Positions 1 through 9,163 of a stretch of DNA of 55,682 nucleotides are shown here, piece by piece. Source of the stretch: Veillonellales bacterium (lineage in GTDB: Bacteria > Bacillota > Negativicutes > JAAYSF01); contig JBDKTO010000116.1 in the NCBI GenBank assembly GCA_039680175.1, positions 1 to 55,682 of the forward strand. The letters are read 5' to 3'. Under the pieces are notes generated by a model. The model was given only the letters and a program-made list of their open reading frames with translations. It ran no database searches and was not told the origin of the DNA. The first letter of the stretch is position 1, and each line of letters starts with the position of its first letter. A program made the translations under genes and the position numbers.

Positions 1-1
1 G

Positions 2-184
2 GTTGGCATTATTCATCCGCCGGTAGGTACGGCTTTGTTTGTTGGCTGTGCTATTGCAAAATGCAGTCTGGAAAGTACGGTGAAGCCGATCTTGCTGTTT
101 ATTCCGGTGCTGATTGTGGTTTTGATTTTAGTGACTTATTTCCCCGCCTTTACCATGACGCTGCCTAAGATGTTTATGCCGTAA
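2..184 (+). CDS. dctM: TRAP transporter large permease (DctM), C-terminal end
   Basis: Only the last 60 codons are inside the window; the reading frame enters at base 2 and stops at TAA 182-184. The peptide has the motif HPPVGTALFVGCAIAK, typical of the last cytoplasmic loop of TRAP large permeases, then one hydrophobic helix and a short tail ending in PKMFMP. TRAP large permeases are the Na+-coupled membrane subunit that imports substrates delivered by a periplasmic DctP protein. The DctP gene follows 93 bp downstream in the same direction, which supports the call. Substrate cannot be told from this fragment. Confidence 0.85.
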   Translation, partial: VGIIHPPVGTALFVGCAIAKCSLESTVKPILLFIPVLIVVLILVTYFPAFTMTLPKMFMP

Positions 185-277
185 TGGATTGGATCTTTGC
201 GGGAGATTAAGAGTAAGGAGGCGATAACCGGCAAGTTTAGGGTTACTCATGCTTAGCGAAAACAGAGGAGGGCAATT

Positions 278-1276
278 ATGAAAAAATATCAGTGGATATC
301 CTTACTTGTTTTGAGCATGTTTGCAGTATCAGTCATGTTAACCGGGTGCGGCTCATCATCTTCTACTGCACAGAAAAAAACCATTGTTTTAAAGGCGGCT
401 GATAACCAGATTGATACATATCCCACAGTAATGGGCCTAAAATATATGGCAAAATTACTGGACGAGCGGACTCAGGGCCGGATTACAATGCAGGTGTATT
501 CCGGCGGACAGCTGGGTGGTGAAAAAGAAACTATTGAAATGACCCAAATGGGGACAATTGGAGTAAATCGTATCAGTACCGGTTCTTTGGCCGGATTTGA
601 TTCAAAACTGACAGCTTTGACAATGCCCTTTGTATTCCGGGATGCCGACCATTTATGGAAAGTGCTGAACGGAGATATTGGCAAGGAATTATTGAATGAT
701 TTGAATAAAGACGGAATAATCGGGCTGACCTACTATGATTCCGGCGCACGCAGCTTCTATACGAAAAATAAAGCGATTGATACGGTTGAGGCGGCAAAAG
801 GACAGAAATTACGTGTGCTGCAAAGTAAGATTTTTGTGGATTTCGTCGATACTTTAGGTGCATCGGCAACGCCCATGGGATATGCGGAAGTCTACAGCGG
901 TCTGCAAACCGGTCTGATTGACGGAGCGGAAAACAATCCACCGAGTCTGTGGGCCATGAAACACTACGAGTCGTGTAAATATTTTGCGCTTGACGAGCAT
1001 ATGATGGTTCCTGAAGTGGTTGTAATTAGTAAAAAGATATGGGATACCTTAAGCCCGGAGGATCAGCAGATCGTAAGGCAGGCTGCTGTTGAATCCACCG
1101 AATACCAGAAAAAAGCCTGGGCTGATTATACCGATCAGGCATTAAAGGACCTGGCTGAGAGAGGAGTAGTCATTTCTAAACCGGATAAGGAACCTTTCCG
1201 TAAAGCCGTAAGTTCCATGTATGAGAAATATCCTGAATATAAAGAGATAATAAGTAGAATTCAGGCAGTGCAATAG
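278..1276 (+). CDS. dctP: TRAP transporter solute-binding lipoprotein (DctP family)
   Basis: A 332-residue extracytoplasmic solute-binding protein for a TRAP transporter. The N-terminus is a lipoprotein signal (charged MKK, hydrophobic core, lipobox LTGC with Cys24), so the protein should be membrane-anchored. The body has DctP hallmarks such as GGQLGGEKETIEM and the AEVYSGLQTGLIDGAENN segment, which shapes the ligand pocket. The start is fixed by GAGGAGGG seven bases before ATG. It follows the DctM end directly, so this is one transporter operon. The mannitol-dehydrogenase-family enzyme after the terminator suggests a hexuronate, aldonate or similar sugar acid as substrate; that part is inference. 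Confidence 0.92.
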   Translation: MKKYQWISLLVLSMFAVSVMLTGCGSSSSTAQKKTIVLKAADNQIDTYPTVMGLKYMAKLLDERTQGRITMQVYSGGQLGGEKETIEMTQMGTIGVNRISTGSLAGFDSKLTALTMPFVFRDADHLWKVLNGDIGKELLNDLNKDGIIGLTYYDSGARSFYTKNKAIDTVEAAKGQKLRVLQSKIFVDFVDTLGASATPMGYAEVYSGLQTGLIDGAENNPPSLWAMKHYESCKYFALDEHMMVPEVVVISKKIWDTLSPEDQQIVRQAAVESTEYQKKAWADYTDQALKDLAERGVVISKPDKEPFRKAVSSMYEKYPEYKEIISRIQAVQ

Positions 1277-1297
1277 CATATTGGCACCTGGTTTAAA

Positions 1298-1336
1298 AAC
1301 CCGCCTGAGCCGTAAGGTTTTAGGCGGGTTCTGTTT
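1298..1336 (+). terminator. Rho-independent terminator after dctP
   Basis: A 9-bp stem AACCCGCCT (1298-1306) pairs with AGGCGGGTT (1322-1330) and is followed by a short T-rich stretch. It closes the TRAP transporter operon before the oxidoreductase gene. Confidence 0.75.
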
Positions 1337-1414
1337 GGTAGATGCGTATGGTAAAATAAAAGCCTAAGCAAGGCGGAGCGTTTGCGGCTGCTATATGCGG
1401 GGGAGAAAGGAAAA

Positions 1415-3031
1415 ATGAAAATGTTACATTTAAATCGGGAGACAATCAAAAATACCGCTGCGTGGGAGCAGGCAGGCATAGAGACATTACGGTTCGATTA
1501 CGAGCGGATGGCGGCGTTGACCAAGAAAAATCCCACGTGGATTCACTTCGGGGCAGGGAATATTTTCCGGGGATTTATCGCCATGCTGCAGCAGACGCTG
1601 CTAAATTCAGGAGAAGCAGAGACCGGGATTGTGGCGGTAGAAACGTATGATCATGAAATCGTTGAGAAAATTTACAAGCCGTATGACAATTTAGGAATGC
1701 TGGCTATTATGAATACCGATGGCAGTTTGGCAAAGAAGATTATCGGCAGTATCAGTGAAAGTCTGGTGGGGGACATTTCCCGGGAAAAGGATTGGGAGAG
1801 GCTGCAATTCATATTTTCCCAGCCGTCTTTACAAATAGCCAGTTTTACCATAACGGAAAAAGGCTATAATTTAAAAACCATAGCCGGCGACTATTTGCCG
1901 GAAGTACGACAGGATATGGCAAATGGGCCAAAGCAGCCCGCCAGTGTGATGGCAAAAATTACCGCCCTGGCTTACACCCGATACAAAAGCGGCGAATTGC
2001 CCATCGCCTTCGCCAGTATGGATAACTGCTCCCATAATGGCGAGAAATTGTATCATTCTGTAGTTGCTATTGCGCAGCAATGGGTCGGAAATGGCCTGGT
2101 GGAGGAGCTTTTTCTTTCCTATCTGGACAATCCGAAAAAGGTTTCTTTTCCTTGGAGCATGATTGATAAAATTACTCCCAGACCTGCCGGCAGCGTCAGA
2201 GATGAGTTGCATAAAGCCGGTTTTGCCGATACGGAGATTATCTGCACCAGTAAAAATACCTTTATTGCGCCTTTTGTCAATGCTGAAAAACCTCAGTATT
2301 TGGTTGTTGAGGACAACTTCCCCAACGGCCGGATGCCGTTGGAGCAGGCCGGCGTCATGTTTACCGACCGGCAGACAGTGGACAGAGTTGAAAAAATGAA
2401 AGTGTGTACCTGTTTGAATCCCCTGCACACTTCCCTGGCGGTTTTTGGCTGTTTGCTGGGGTATACGTTGATCGCCGATGAAATGAACGATCCTGATTTG
2501 AAAAAGTTAGTACAAAGAATTGGGTCGGAAGGAATGCCGGTGGTGGTCAATCCCGGGATATTGAGGCCGGAAGAGTTTATCCGGGAGGTCATCGAAGTGC
2601 GGTTTCCCAATCCATATATACCGGATACGCCCCAGCGGATTGCCACCGATACTTCCCAGAAGGTTGGCATACGGTTTGGCGAGACGATTAAGGCGTATTG
2701 CCGGAGGGATGATTTGTCAGTCCGGGATCTCCAATATATTCCACTGGTGATCGCTGCCTGGTGCCGGTATTTGATGGGGTTGGATGATCAGGGCCATGAA
2801 ATGAGTTTAAGCCCGGATCCGTTATTAACCACCTTAACGCCTTGCCTTTCGGCAATAAAATTGGGAGAACGGGAAACAGTAAAAGAACACTTACAGCCGA
2901 TACTTTCCAATGAAGCATTGTTTGGGATGAATCTGTATACGATTGGCTTGGGCAAAAAAATAGAAAGCTATTTTGCTGAAATGATTTCCGGGATTGGGGC
3001 AGTAAGAGCTGCATTGCAAAGACATTTGTAA
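1415..3031 (+). CDS. Mannitol dehydrogenase family oxidoreductase (fructuronate reductase-like)
   Basis: A 538-residue member of the long-chain polyol dehydrogenase / D-mannonate oxidoreductase family. Near the N-terminus WIHFGAGNIFRGF is the NAD(P)-binding glycine motif in the form used by this family. In the middle, KVCTCLNPLHTSLA is the family's K-x-x-x-x-N-x-x-H catalytic segment. The ATG at 1415 is preferred over an upstream in-frame TTG because GGGAGAAAGG lies just before it. Family members interconvert keto sugars or uronates with polyols or aldonates using NAD(P). Placement after a TRAP transporter favours fructuronate/mannonate or a similar acid; tagaturonate reductase (UxaB-like) is the main alternative. 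Confidence 0.8.
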   Translation: MKMLHLNRETIKNTAAWEQAGIETLRFDYERMAALTKKNPTWIHFGAGNIFRGFIAMLQQTLLNSGEAETGIVAVETYDHEIVEKIYKPYDNLGMLAIMNTDGSLAKKIIGSISESLVGDISREKDWERLQFIFSQPSLQIASFTITEKGYNLKTIAGDYLPEVRQDMANGPKQPASVMAKITALAYTRYKSGELPIAFASMDNCSHNGEKLYHSVVAIAQQWVGNGLVEELFLSYLDNPKKVSFPWSMIDKITPRPAGSVRDELHKAGFADTEIICTSKNTFIAPFVNAEKPQYLVVEDNFPNGRMPLEQAGVMFTDRQTVDRVEKMKVCTCLNPLHTSLAVFGCLLGYTLIADEMNDPDLKKLVQRIGSEGMPVVVNPGILRPEEFIREVIEVRFPNPYIPDTPQRIATDTSQKVGIRFGETIKAYCRRDDLSVRDLQYIPLVIAAWCRYLMGLDDQGHEMSLSPDPLLTTLTPCLSAIKLGERETVKEHLQPILSNEALFGMNLYTIGLGKKIESYFAEMISGIGAVRAALQRHL

Positions 3032-3254
3032 AAAGTCATACCCTTCTGCGGTCGCCGCATTCTCTTCGGTTCCAAAATCTCGCACTTCCTTCGTGTCTTC
3101 GCGGTTCAAAAATTCCCGCATAAGCCAAGTCTTTTCTCGGAGGCATAAAACTTTTGTTAAAAAATAATAATTATTAATAACCTGGCAGGAGAATATAAAA
3201 AAAGCACGAAAATAAATAGTAAATAGCTAAATTTGACAAACGGAGTGAAACATT

Positions 3255-5051
3255 ATGAAAGGAACTGTTGTCGGGACTTGGGTAAGTACTGCCAGGAAAA
3301 TGTGGGGCGAGGAAGCAGCTAATCAGGCTATGGAGCAGGCCGGCTGGGCAGCGGATAAAATGTTTTTGCCAACCGAAGATGTAGAAGACAGTAAACCCAG
3401 GGACTTTGCGGCTGCGTTGGCCCGGCAAAACGGTAAAACGGAAGATGAAGTCTGGTTGGACATTGGTAAAGATAATGTAAAGACTTTTTTCCAATGTTAT
3501 CCGGCCTTTTTTCAGCAGGAAAGTCTCTATTCTTTTTTGCGGTCGATGTATGATGTGCATGTGGTGATGGTCAAACGGCTGCCGGGGGCTCATCCGCCGG
3601 AGCTCCTGATTGATCCCATATCGGAATGGGAGGCTGTCTTAAGCTATCGTTCCAAACGGGGAATGTTTGGATATTTACAAGGCTTGCTGGCCGGCGCCGC
3701 CGAACATTTTAAGGAAGAAATCAAGACAGAAACGATAGAATCTTCGCCGGAGCAGATGAAAATAAAAATCCGGTTTGCTCAGCCGATTACCCATACCAAG
3801 ACCTATGGGCTGAATCGGCTGCTAGCCTTTGGGGTATTGAAAAATCTTTCGGCGAAAATCGGTGTGGCAGCGGCAGTGGCGACTGCTGCTGCTGCTGCTG
3901 TTTTGAATGGCGCCGGAATGAATATTTCCTTCTGGTCGGCTCTCGTCAGCGGTATTGGGGCCGCGATTGGCGCTAAGCTGCTGCTCCGGCCTTTCCAGTT
4001 CATTCAGGAAGAAATTCAGCGGCTGCAGGAGCGCAAATATTTTACCGAAACCAATATTCGTTCGGACGATGAGTTTGAGGCGATTATCCGGGGACTGGCT
4101 GTTTATAAGAAGCGGGTAAAAAGTGAGTTTACCGGGTTTAAGGGTATCGGTGATGAGATGAATCAGTATGCCGATAATTTTAATAGTCTGGCCGACAAAA
4201 TGAAAGGGACTTCGGATGAAATTTCCGGAGTCGTGCTGGATGTGGCTACGGCTGCGACCAATCAGGCTCAGGAGACGGAGAATGCAGTCGGGATTTTAAA
4301 CGGGAATCTGGAAATGCTGCAGCGGGTAGTGAATGAGCAGGCGGCTAACAAGCAGCAATTGGAAAATGCAGTCAGTGAGATTAATAAAGGGTTTGGCGAC
4401 GTTCAGGCATCCAGCGGTAAATTAAGCGAGAGCCTGCAGCGTTTTGCCGATGTCAAGCAGTCGGCGGGTCATCTTCAGACTCAGGCTACAAAAATCAATG
4501 AAATTACCGGCATGGTGGCTGCCATTGCCAATCAGACTAATCTATTGGCCCTGAACGCTGCCATTGAAGCGGCTCGGGCGGGCGAGCAGGGCCGGGGCTT
4601 TGCCGTTGTCGCCGAAGAGGTGCGTAAGCTGGCTGAGCAGTCCCGGCAGCATTCCGATAGTATCACCAGTGACCTGCAGGTACTGATCAGCATTATCAGC
4701 AAGGTGGTTACGATGATTGGCGAGGAATATGATGTTTTAGCCGTTGAAAGCCGGCAGCTGGGCGAGGTGGTGACTAACAACAGTCTGCAGGTGGAAAATG
4801 TGCACCATGTCGCCGACAATATTGTGGATATGATTGAAAAACTGGAACATGAAATGAGCGGACTGCATCAAGTTTACGACAAGATTGAATCACTGGCCGC
4901 CATATCCGAGGAAAACTCGGCTGCCAGTGAGGAAGTCAGCGCTTCCGTACAGGTGTATAATGACAAACTCCATGATATGATGGATAAGATTCGGGAATTC
5001 AAGGTTGTCATTCAGCACTTTAGCGAAGATGTCAATCAATACCGGACCTGA
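3255..5051 (+). CDS. H-NOX domain methyl-accepting chemotaxis protein
   Basis: A 598-residue chemoreceptor whose sensor is a haem-binding H-NOX domain (about 1-185). Visible residues are the proximal haem ligand His102, the haem-propionate motif Tyr131-x-Ser133-x-Arg135, Pro115, Trp9, Asn74 and Tyr140. From memory these coincide in number and identity with the Caldanaerobacter Tar4H H-NOX, where Tyr140 with Trp9 and Asn74 holds O2. Two hydrophobic helices follow (about 205-247), then a HAMP-less linker and a full MCP signalling domain with the conserved hairpin tip ([20 protein letters not shown]). Likely function: inner-membrane receptor with a cytoplasmic haem sensor steering motility by O2 (possibly NO). 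ATG has a weak GGAG site 8 bp upstream. The gene stands alone. Confidence 0.92.
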   Translation: MKGTVVGTWVSTARKMWGEEAANQAMEQAGWAADKMFLPTEDVEDSKPRDFAAALARQNGKTEDEVWLDIGKDNVKTFFQCYPAFFQQESLYSFLRSMYDVHVVMVKRLPGAHPPELLIDPISEWEAVLSYRSKRGMFGYLQGLLAGAAEHFKEEIKTETIESSPEQMKIKIRFAQPITHTKTYGLNRLLAFGVLKNLSAKIGVAAAVATAAAAAVLNGAGMNISFWSALVSGIGAAIGAKLLLRPFQFIQEEIQRLQERKYFTETNIRSDDEFEAIIRGLAVYKKRVKSEFTGFKGIGDEMNQYADNFNSLADKMKGTSDEISGVVLDVATAATNQAQETENAVGILNGNLEMLQRVVNEQAANKQQLENAVSEINKGFGDVQASSGKLSESLQRFADVKQSAGHLQTQATKINEITGMVAAIANQTNLLALNAAIEAARAGEQGRGFAVVAEEVRKLAEQSRQHSDSITSDLQVLISIISKVVTMIGEEYDVLAVESRQLGEVVTNNSLQVENVHHVADNIVDMIEKLEHEMSGLHQVYDKIESLAAISEENSAASEEVSASVQVYNDKLHDMMDKIREFKVVIQHFSEDVNQYRT

Positions 5052-5084
5052 TTGCCCGGTTGTTTAGCAAAATTGATTTTAAAT

Positions 5085-5132
5085 ATAACAAAACCTTCTA
5101 TGGCAGTTTTCTGCCATAGAAGGTTTTGTTAT
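5085..5132. terminator. Bidirectional terminator between the chemoreceptor and kdsD
   Basis: A perfect 22-bp stem (5085-5106 with 5111-5132) around a TTTT loop, A-rich on the left and T-rich on the right. The flanking genes converge on it, so it can end transcripts from both strands. Confidence 0.9.
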
Positions 5133-5140
5133 ATTGTTGA

Positions 5141-6106
5141 TTATATTATTCCTTGGCGCAGTAAATCAGTAAGGTGAATCATGCCAATAACAAAGTCGTC
5201 ATTGTCAACTACAGGCAGTACGGTGATGGGGCGGGGTTTGTTTTTTTCCATGATATTCAAAGCTTCTGCCGCCAGTTTATCGGCCTGGATGGTTCGAGGC
5301 TTTTTAGTCATCAGGTCCCCCACTTTTTTATCAAGAAAATCATAGCCTTTTTCCAAACCCCGGCGGATGTCGCCATCGGTAATCAGTCCCAAAAGACGAC
5401 CCGCTTCATCCACAATCGAAGTGGCGCCGAGTCCTTTTTCGGTAATAACAAACAATGCTTCTTTTACAGTCTTATCCAAGAGAACCGTCGGATTTTCTTC
5501 TTCGGTATGCATCATATCTTTTACTTTAAGCAGTAATTTTCTGCCCAGCGCACCTCCCGGATGGAAGATTGCAAAATCTTCACGGGTAAATTTATGTGCC
5601 GACATCAATACCACAGCCAGCGCGTCGCCCATAGCTAATTCAGCCGTAGTACTGGCAGTAGGCGCCAGCCCCAGGGGACATGCTTCTTTTTCTACCTGTG
5701 CGTCAAGAACCAGATCGGCATTTTGTGCCAAAGAAGATTCCTTTCGTCCGCAAATTGCAATAATTTTAGCGCCTATGCGGCGAATTACGGGTAAAATCCT
5801 GAGAATTTCAGCAGTCTCGCCGCTATTGGAGAGGACTAAAACAATATCATCTTTTGTCACCATACCTAAATCCCCATGAATCCCTTCGGCGGGATGGAGA
5901 AAAAAGGCCGGCGTACCGGTACTGATCATTGTTGCGGCAATCTTTTGGCCGATAAAGCCGGATTTTCCCATGCCAGTTACGATGACCCGGCCTTTTCCTG
6001 CAAGAATCATTTGAGCAGCTTTAATAAATTGTTCGTTAATGCGGGGAATGAGAGCTTCGATCGCCGCCGCTTCGATTTTTAAGACTTGTTTAGCTTGATC
6101 GATCAT
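5141..6106 (-). CDS. kdsD: Arabinose-5-phosphate isomerase (KpsF/GutQ family)
   Basis: A 321-residue enzyme that isomerises ribulose 5-phosphate to arabinose 5-phosphate, the first step to Kdo and therefore to LPS. The N-terminal half is a SIS sugar-phosphate isomerase domain (VIVTGMGKSGFIG near residue 40; LVLSNSGETAEI near 91), and the C-terminal third has two CBS domains (about 205-321). Full length for the family. Start ATG at 6106 with GGAGG ten bases upstream on the minus strand. No other Kdo gene is adjacent. Its presence next to spore genes in the same window argues for a sporulating diderm. GutQ-type paralogues for sugar alcohol use are the alternative. Confidence 0.9.
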   Translation of the reverse strand: MIDQAKQVLKIEAAAIEALIPRINEQFIKAAQMILAGKGRVIVTGMGKSGFIGQKIAATMISTGTPAFFLHPAEGIHGDLGMVTKDDIVLVLSNSGETAEILRILPVIRRIGAKIIAICGRKESSLAQNADLVLDAQVEKEACPLGLAPTASTTAELAMGDALAVVLMSAHKFTREDFAIFHPGGALGRKLLLKVKDMMHTEEENPTVLLDKTVKEALFVITEKGLGATSIVDEAGRLLGLITDGDIRRGLEKGYDFLDKKVGDLMTKKPRTIQADKLAAEALNIMEKNKPRPITVLPVVDNDDFVIGMIHLTDLLRQGII

Positions 6107-6305
6107 TCGACAAAACCTCCATATTCAGTATTTACAGTGTAACTATTTTAGTGTAATCTTATAATTTTATAAAAGTATATACCTGCGTTTGAAGTTATCA
6201 CAAGTGTTTATCAATGTCAATAGTTTGCTGCGTCTGATAAAAAAGCATAAGGAATTTTTATTTCCTTTGTAGGAGCTTTTTCCGCGCGGAATGACATTGC
6301 CGCTG

Positions 6306-6334
6306 TTGCATGCGGAAGGACAGCTTGATACAAT
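6306..6334 (+). promoter_or_regulatory. Sigma-A type promoter for the enhancer-binding-like regulator
   Basis: TTGCAT (6306-6311) and TACAAT (6329-6334) are separated by 17 bp and lie 80 bp before the regulator ATG. This is the clearest feature of the 307-bp gap 6107-6413; the rest of the gap is AT-rich and shows nothing else I can name. Confidence 0.55.
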
Positions 6335-6413
6335 GAATGTAATAATCGGGTTGCGGTAAGACGGGTATGAAGCGGGAGAAAGAGATATTGCAAGTAAAAA
6401 TGGGGGAAGGTAT

Positions 6414-8324
6414 ATGATTCGTGAACAACGCAGCAAGGAGAAGCTGGAGAAATATTACCGGAAGTTTCTAACGGAGGGAGTCATTGACCCTAATGTCTAC
6501 CCCTGGGTGGCCGAATCATGGCGGCGCAGCCGGGAATTTGGTGTTCCCAGTGACAGCATGCGGCTGTCGGTAAAGTTGACCAAGGAAGAATTTGCTGCCC
6601 GGCAGGCTGTCCACCGGACAGCCATTGAGTATCTCAACGGCTTGTACCAGAATATCCGGGAATATTTCAACAGCTATAATCTGAGCCTGTTATTGCTGGA
6701 CAATGAGAGTTACACTTTAAAAAGCTATGCCATGCCTTTTTTTCAGAAAACGCCGGGAGAATTGGAGGGTGCCAGGCTGACGGAACGGGATGTGGGCACT
6801 TCCAGCATTAGTATTGCGTATGAACATCAAATTCCTTTTTTGATGTTTGGCCCGGAAATGTGGATACAAGAGTGCCAGGAGGGGGATGCCTGTTCGGCTC
6901 CGGTGATGATCGACGGTGAACTGCGGTATATTTTAACTCTTGTGTCGGTGGATCAGGCGGCTTTGCCTTATAATGCGGTGGTTTCTTTGCTGCTGAGTAT
7001 GAAATATGCTCTGGAGAATTATTTGGTTCAGCAGTGGCACCTAAAGGCAAAAAACGCGATTCTAGATGCTGCGCCCTTTGCCGTATATCATATTATGACA
7101 GGCGGGGAGGTGGTGTATACGAATCAGATGGGGCAAGGCCGGCTGGAGGATATCAAAGCTGCCGGCTCTGCCGGTCAACTGCTGAATTTAAACGAAGTAG
7201 TATTGAATTACCGGCATACGCCCTTGTATAAAGGATTTCAGGGGATTCCATCCTATAATAAGGAAGTCACCTGGATTACGGCAGATAAAACGTATGAGGA
7301 TATTACAACGGTAGTTCCTTTGGAACGGGATCAGGACAACGTGGTGAACAGCGCGGTGGCGATTTCTATGCCGATTGAAGATTTGCGTACGCTTGTGGCT
7401 CATGCGGTAGGCTATACGGCCCGTTATAATCTAGCCAGTATGGTCGGCGGTACAACCGTGTTTTCCGCGATGAAAGACAAAGCCGGACGAGTGGCGAGAA
7501 ATGATCACCATTTGCTGCTCCAGGGGGAAGCGGGCACCGGCAAGGAACGGCTGGCTCACGGCATTCATCAGGCCAGCGGCCGGGCGGCCGGACCGCTGAT
7601 TTCAGTAAAATGCGCTGATCTGCCTTTAGAAATATTGGATAGCGAACTTTTTGGCCTCACCGATTCCCGGGAAGAAAGCCGACCGGGGAAACTGGAGCTG
7701 GCCAATGGCGGGACATTGTTTTTGGATGAAGTGGAAAAACTGCCGTCCCAGCTGGCAGTCAAGCTGGCCCAGGCTTTGGCAGAAGGCCGGTTATCCCGCA
7801 GTGGTGAAAGCATTCACCGCTCCTTCGATGTGCGGATTATCGCCGCTTGTGACAGTGATTTAAAACGGTTGGCGGATCGCGGGGTTTTCCCGGCGGAACT
7901 GTACGAAATTATTGCCAAGCATGTAATTCGCATTCCCACTCTACGGTCCCGGCGGGCAGACATCCCGCTGCTGGCCAACCATATTGCGGCCGAAGCGGCA
8001 GGACAACATCAGATGGCGGAAAAAACAATACTGCCTGAGGCGATGGACTTGTTAATGGAGTATGATTGGCCGGGAAATATCAAGCAGCTGCAGGGAGTGG
8101 TGGAACATGCCTTCTTTAATACGCCCGGCACAGTCATCAAGGCCGCCGATATTAGTATCATGGCGGATACGCCTGTGGGGAATGCCTGGAAGGAAGATCG
8201 GGAGGTGTTTCTCAAAGCCTGGCAGGCTGCCGGCACCAATGTTAGTCGGTTGGCCAACATGCTGGATGTCAGCCGGGTAACCCTCTATCGCTATTTGAAG
8301 AAATATGGTTTGACAAAGGAATAA
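6414..8324 (+). CDS. Sigma-54-type AAA+ transcriptional regulator lacking the GAFTGA loop
   Basis: A 636-residue regulator built like AcoR: N-terminal GAF-like sensory region (about 55-205), a PAS-like segment (about 212-320), an AAA+ domain (about 345-565) and a Fis-type helix-turn-helix at the C-terminus (about 596-634). Walker A is GEAGTGKE (371-378) and Walker B is TLFLDEV (434-440). The GAFTGA loop that contacts sigma-54 should sit just after ELFG (411-414), but the sequence runs LTDSREESRPGK with no such motif and about ten residues fewer than usual. It may therefore work as a repressor or sigma-70 regulator. Start ATG at 6414 follows GGGGGAAGG. trmB follows 30 bp downstream. Confidence 0.85.
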   Translation: MIREQRSKEKLEKYYRKFLTEGVIDPNVYPWVAESWRRSREFGVPSDSMRLSVKLTKEEFAARQAVHRTAIEYLNGLYQNIREYFNSYNLSLLLLDNESYTLKSYAMPFFQKTPGELEGARLTERDVGTSSISIAYEHQIPFLMFGPEMWIQECQEGDACSAPVMIDGELRYILTLVSVDQAALPYNAVVSLLLSMKYALENYLVQQWHLKAKNAILDAAPFAVYHIMTGGEVVYTNQMGQGRLEDIKAAGSAGQLLNLNEVVLNYRHTPLYKGFQGIPSYNKEVTWITADKTYEDITTVVPLERDQDNVVNSAVAISMPIEDLRTLVAHAVGYTARYNLASMVGGTTVFSAMKDKAGRVARNDHHLLLQGEAGTGKERLAHGIHQASGRAAGPLISVKCADLPLEILDSELFGLTDSREESRPGKLELANGGTLFLDEVEKLPSQLAVKLAQALAEGRLSRSGESIHRSFDVRIIAACDSDLKRLADRGVFPAELYEIIAKHVIRIPTLRSRRADIPLLANHIAAEAAGQHQMAEKTILPEAMDLLMEYDWPGNIKQLQGVVEHAFFNTPGTVIKAADISIMADTPVGNAWKEDREVFLKAWQAAGTNVSRLANMLDVSRVTLYRYLKKYGLTKE

Positions 8325-8354
8325 ACGCGCTACCATACACGGAGGGATTACAGA

Positions 8355-8993
8355 GTGCGACTTAGAAAAAAGCCGTGGATTGCTGCGGCGATAGAACAAT
8401 TTCAGGATTTTGTCATGCAGCAGCCGGATGACAGTCTGCAAGGCCAATGGCGGGAGATTTTTGGCGGCAGTGCCCCGCTTTATGTGGAACTGGGCACTGG
8501 GAAGGGAAAGTTTATTTCTGAGATGGCGGTTCGCCTGCCGGAAACTTATTTTGTCGGGATTGAAGCCCAAAGGGATGTGTTGTTTTATGCTGCTCAGAAG
8601 GTGCGGGCGGTACAAGTAAATAATGTGCGGTTGCTGGTGTTTGATATTAACAATTTGCCGGAGATTTTTGCTCCGGGAGAGATTGACCGGCTGTATATTA
8701 ATTTTTGTGATCCCTGGCCAAAAGCCCGGCATGATAAGCGGCGGCTGACTCATAGCAGCTTTTTGGCCAAATACCGGCATGTGCTGAAGCCGGGTGGGCA
8801 GCTGTTTTTTAAAACCGACAATGCCCCCTTGTTTGCCTTTTCGCTGGAACAGTTTGCTGAATTCGGGCTAAAGGTGGATAACGTCAGCTTCGATTTACAT
8901 AACAGTAATTATGAAGAGAATGTCAGGACCGAATATGAAACTAAATTCAGCGGGCGGGGATATAAAATTCATCGCTGCGAGGTAACTTTTTAA
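8355..8993 (+). CDS. trmB: tRNA (guanine-N7-)-methyltransferase
   Basis: A 212-residue SAM-dependent enzyme that methylates G46 in the variable loop of tRNA. The SAM-binding motif ELGTGKGKFI is near residue 48, and the family signature NFCDPWPKARHDKRRLT is near 117. Length and motif order are normal for TrmB. The start is GTG at 8355 with GGAGGG eight bases before it. It probably reads through from the regulator upstream, with which it has no obvious functional link. Confidence 0.93.
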   Translation: MRLRKKPWIAAAIEQFQDFVMQQPDDSLQGQWREIFGGSAPLYVELGTGKGKFISEMAVRLPETYFVGIEAQRDVLFYAAQKVRAVQVNNVRLLVFDINNLPEIFAPGEIDRLYINFCDPWPKARHDKRRLTHSSFLAKYRHVLKPGGQLFFKTDNAPLFAFSLEQFAEFGLKVDNVSFDLHNSNYEENVRTEYETKFSGRGYKIHRCEVTF

Positions 8994-9163
8994 GGCTTAG
9001 CCTCGGCCAAGTCTTATTTCTTTATAACATAAATGAGGCGGGCGGCATATAATGTACTGAAACGTGAAGAAGCCACGTCTATGTGGAGACTGCTTTAACC
9101 GGAGCGACTGGGGTTAAACAGGCTCTTGCTGCAAACAAATTGGCAAGATGGGGGAGTGTTATC

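Noticed and set aside
3032-3254. Minus-strand ORFs after the mannitol-dehydrogenase-like gene
   Set aside because: They are shadows without ribosome sites; peptide composition is not protein-like.
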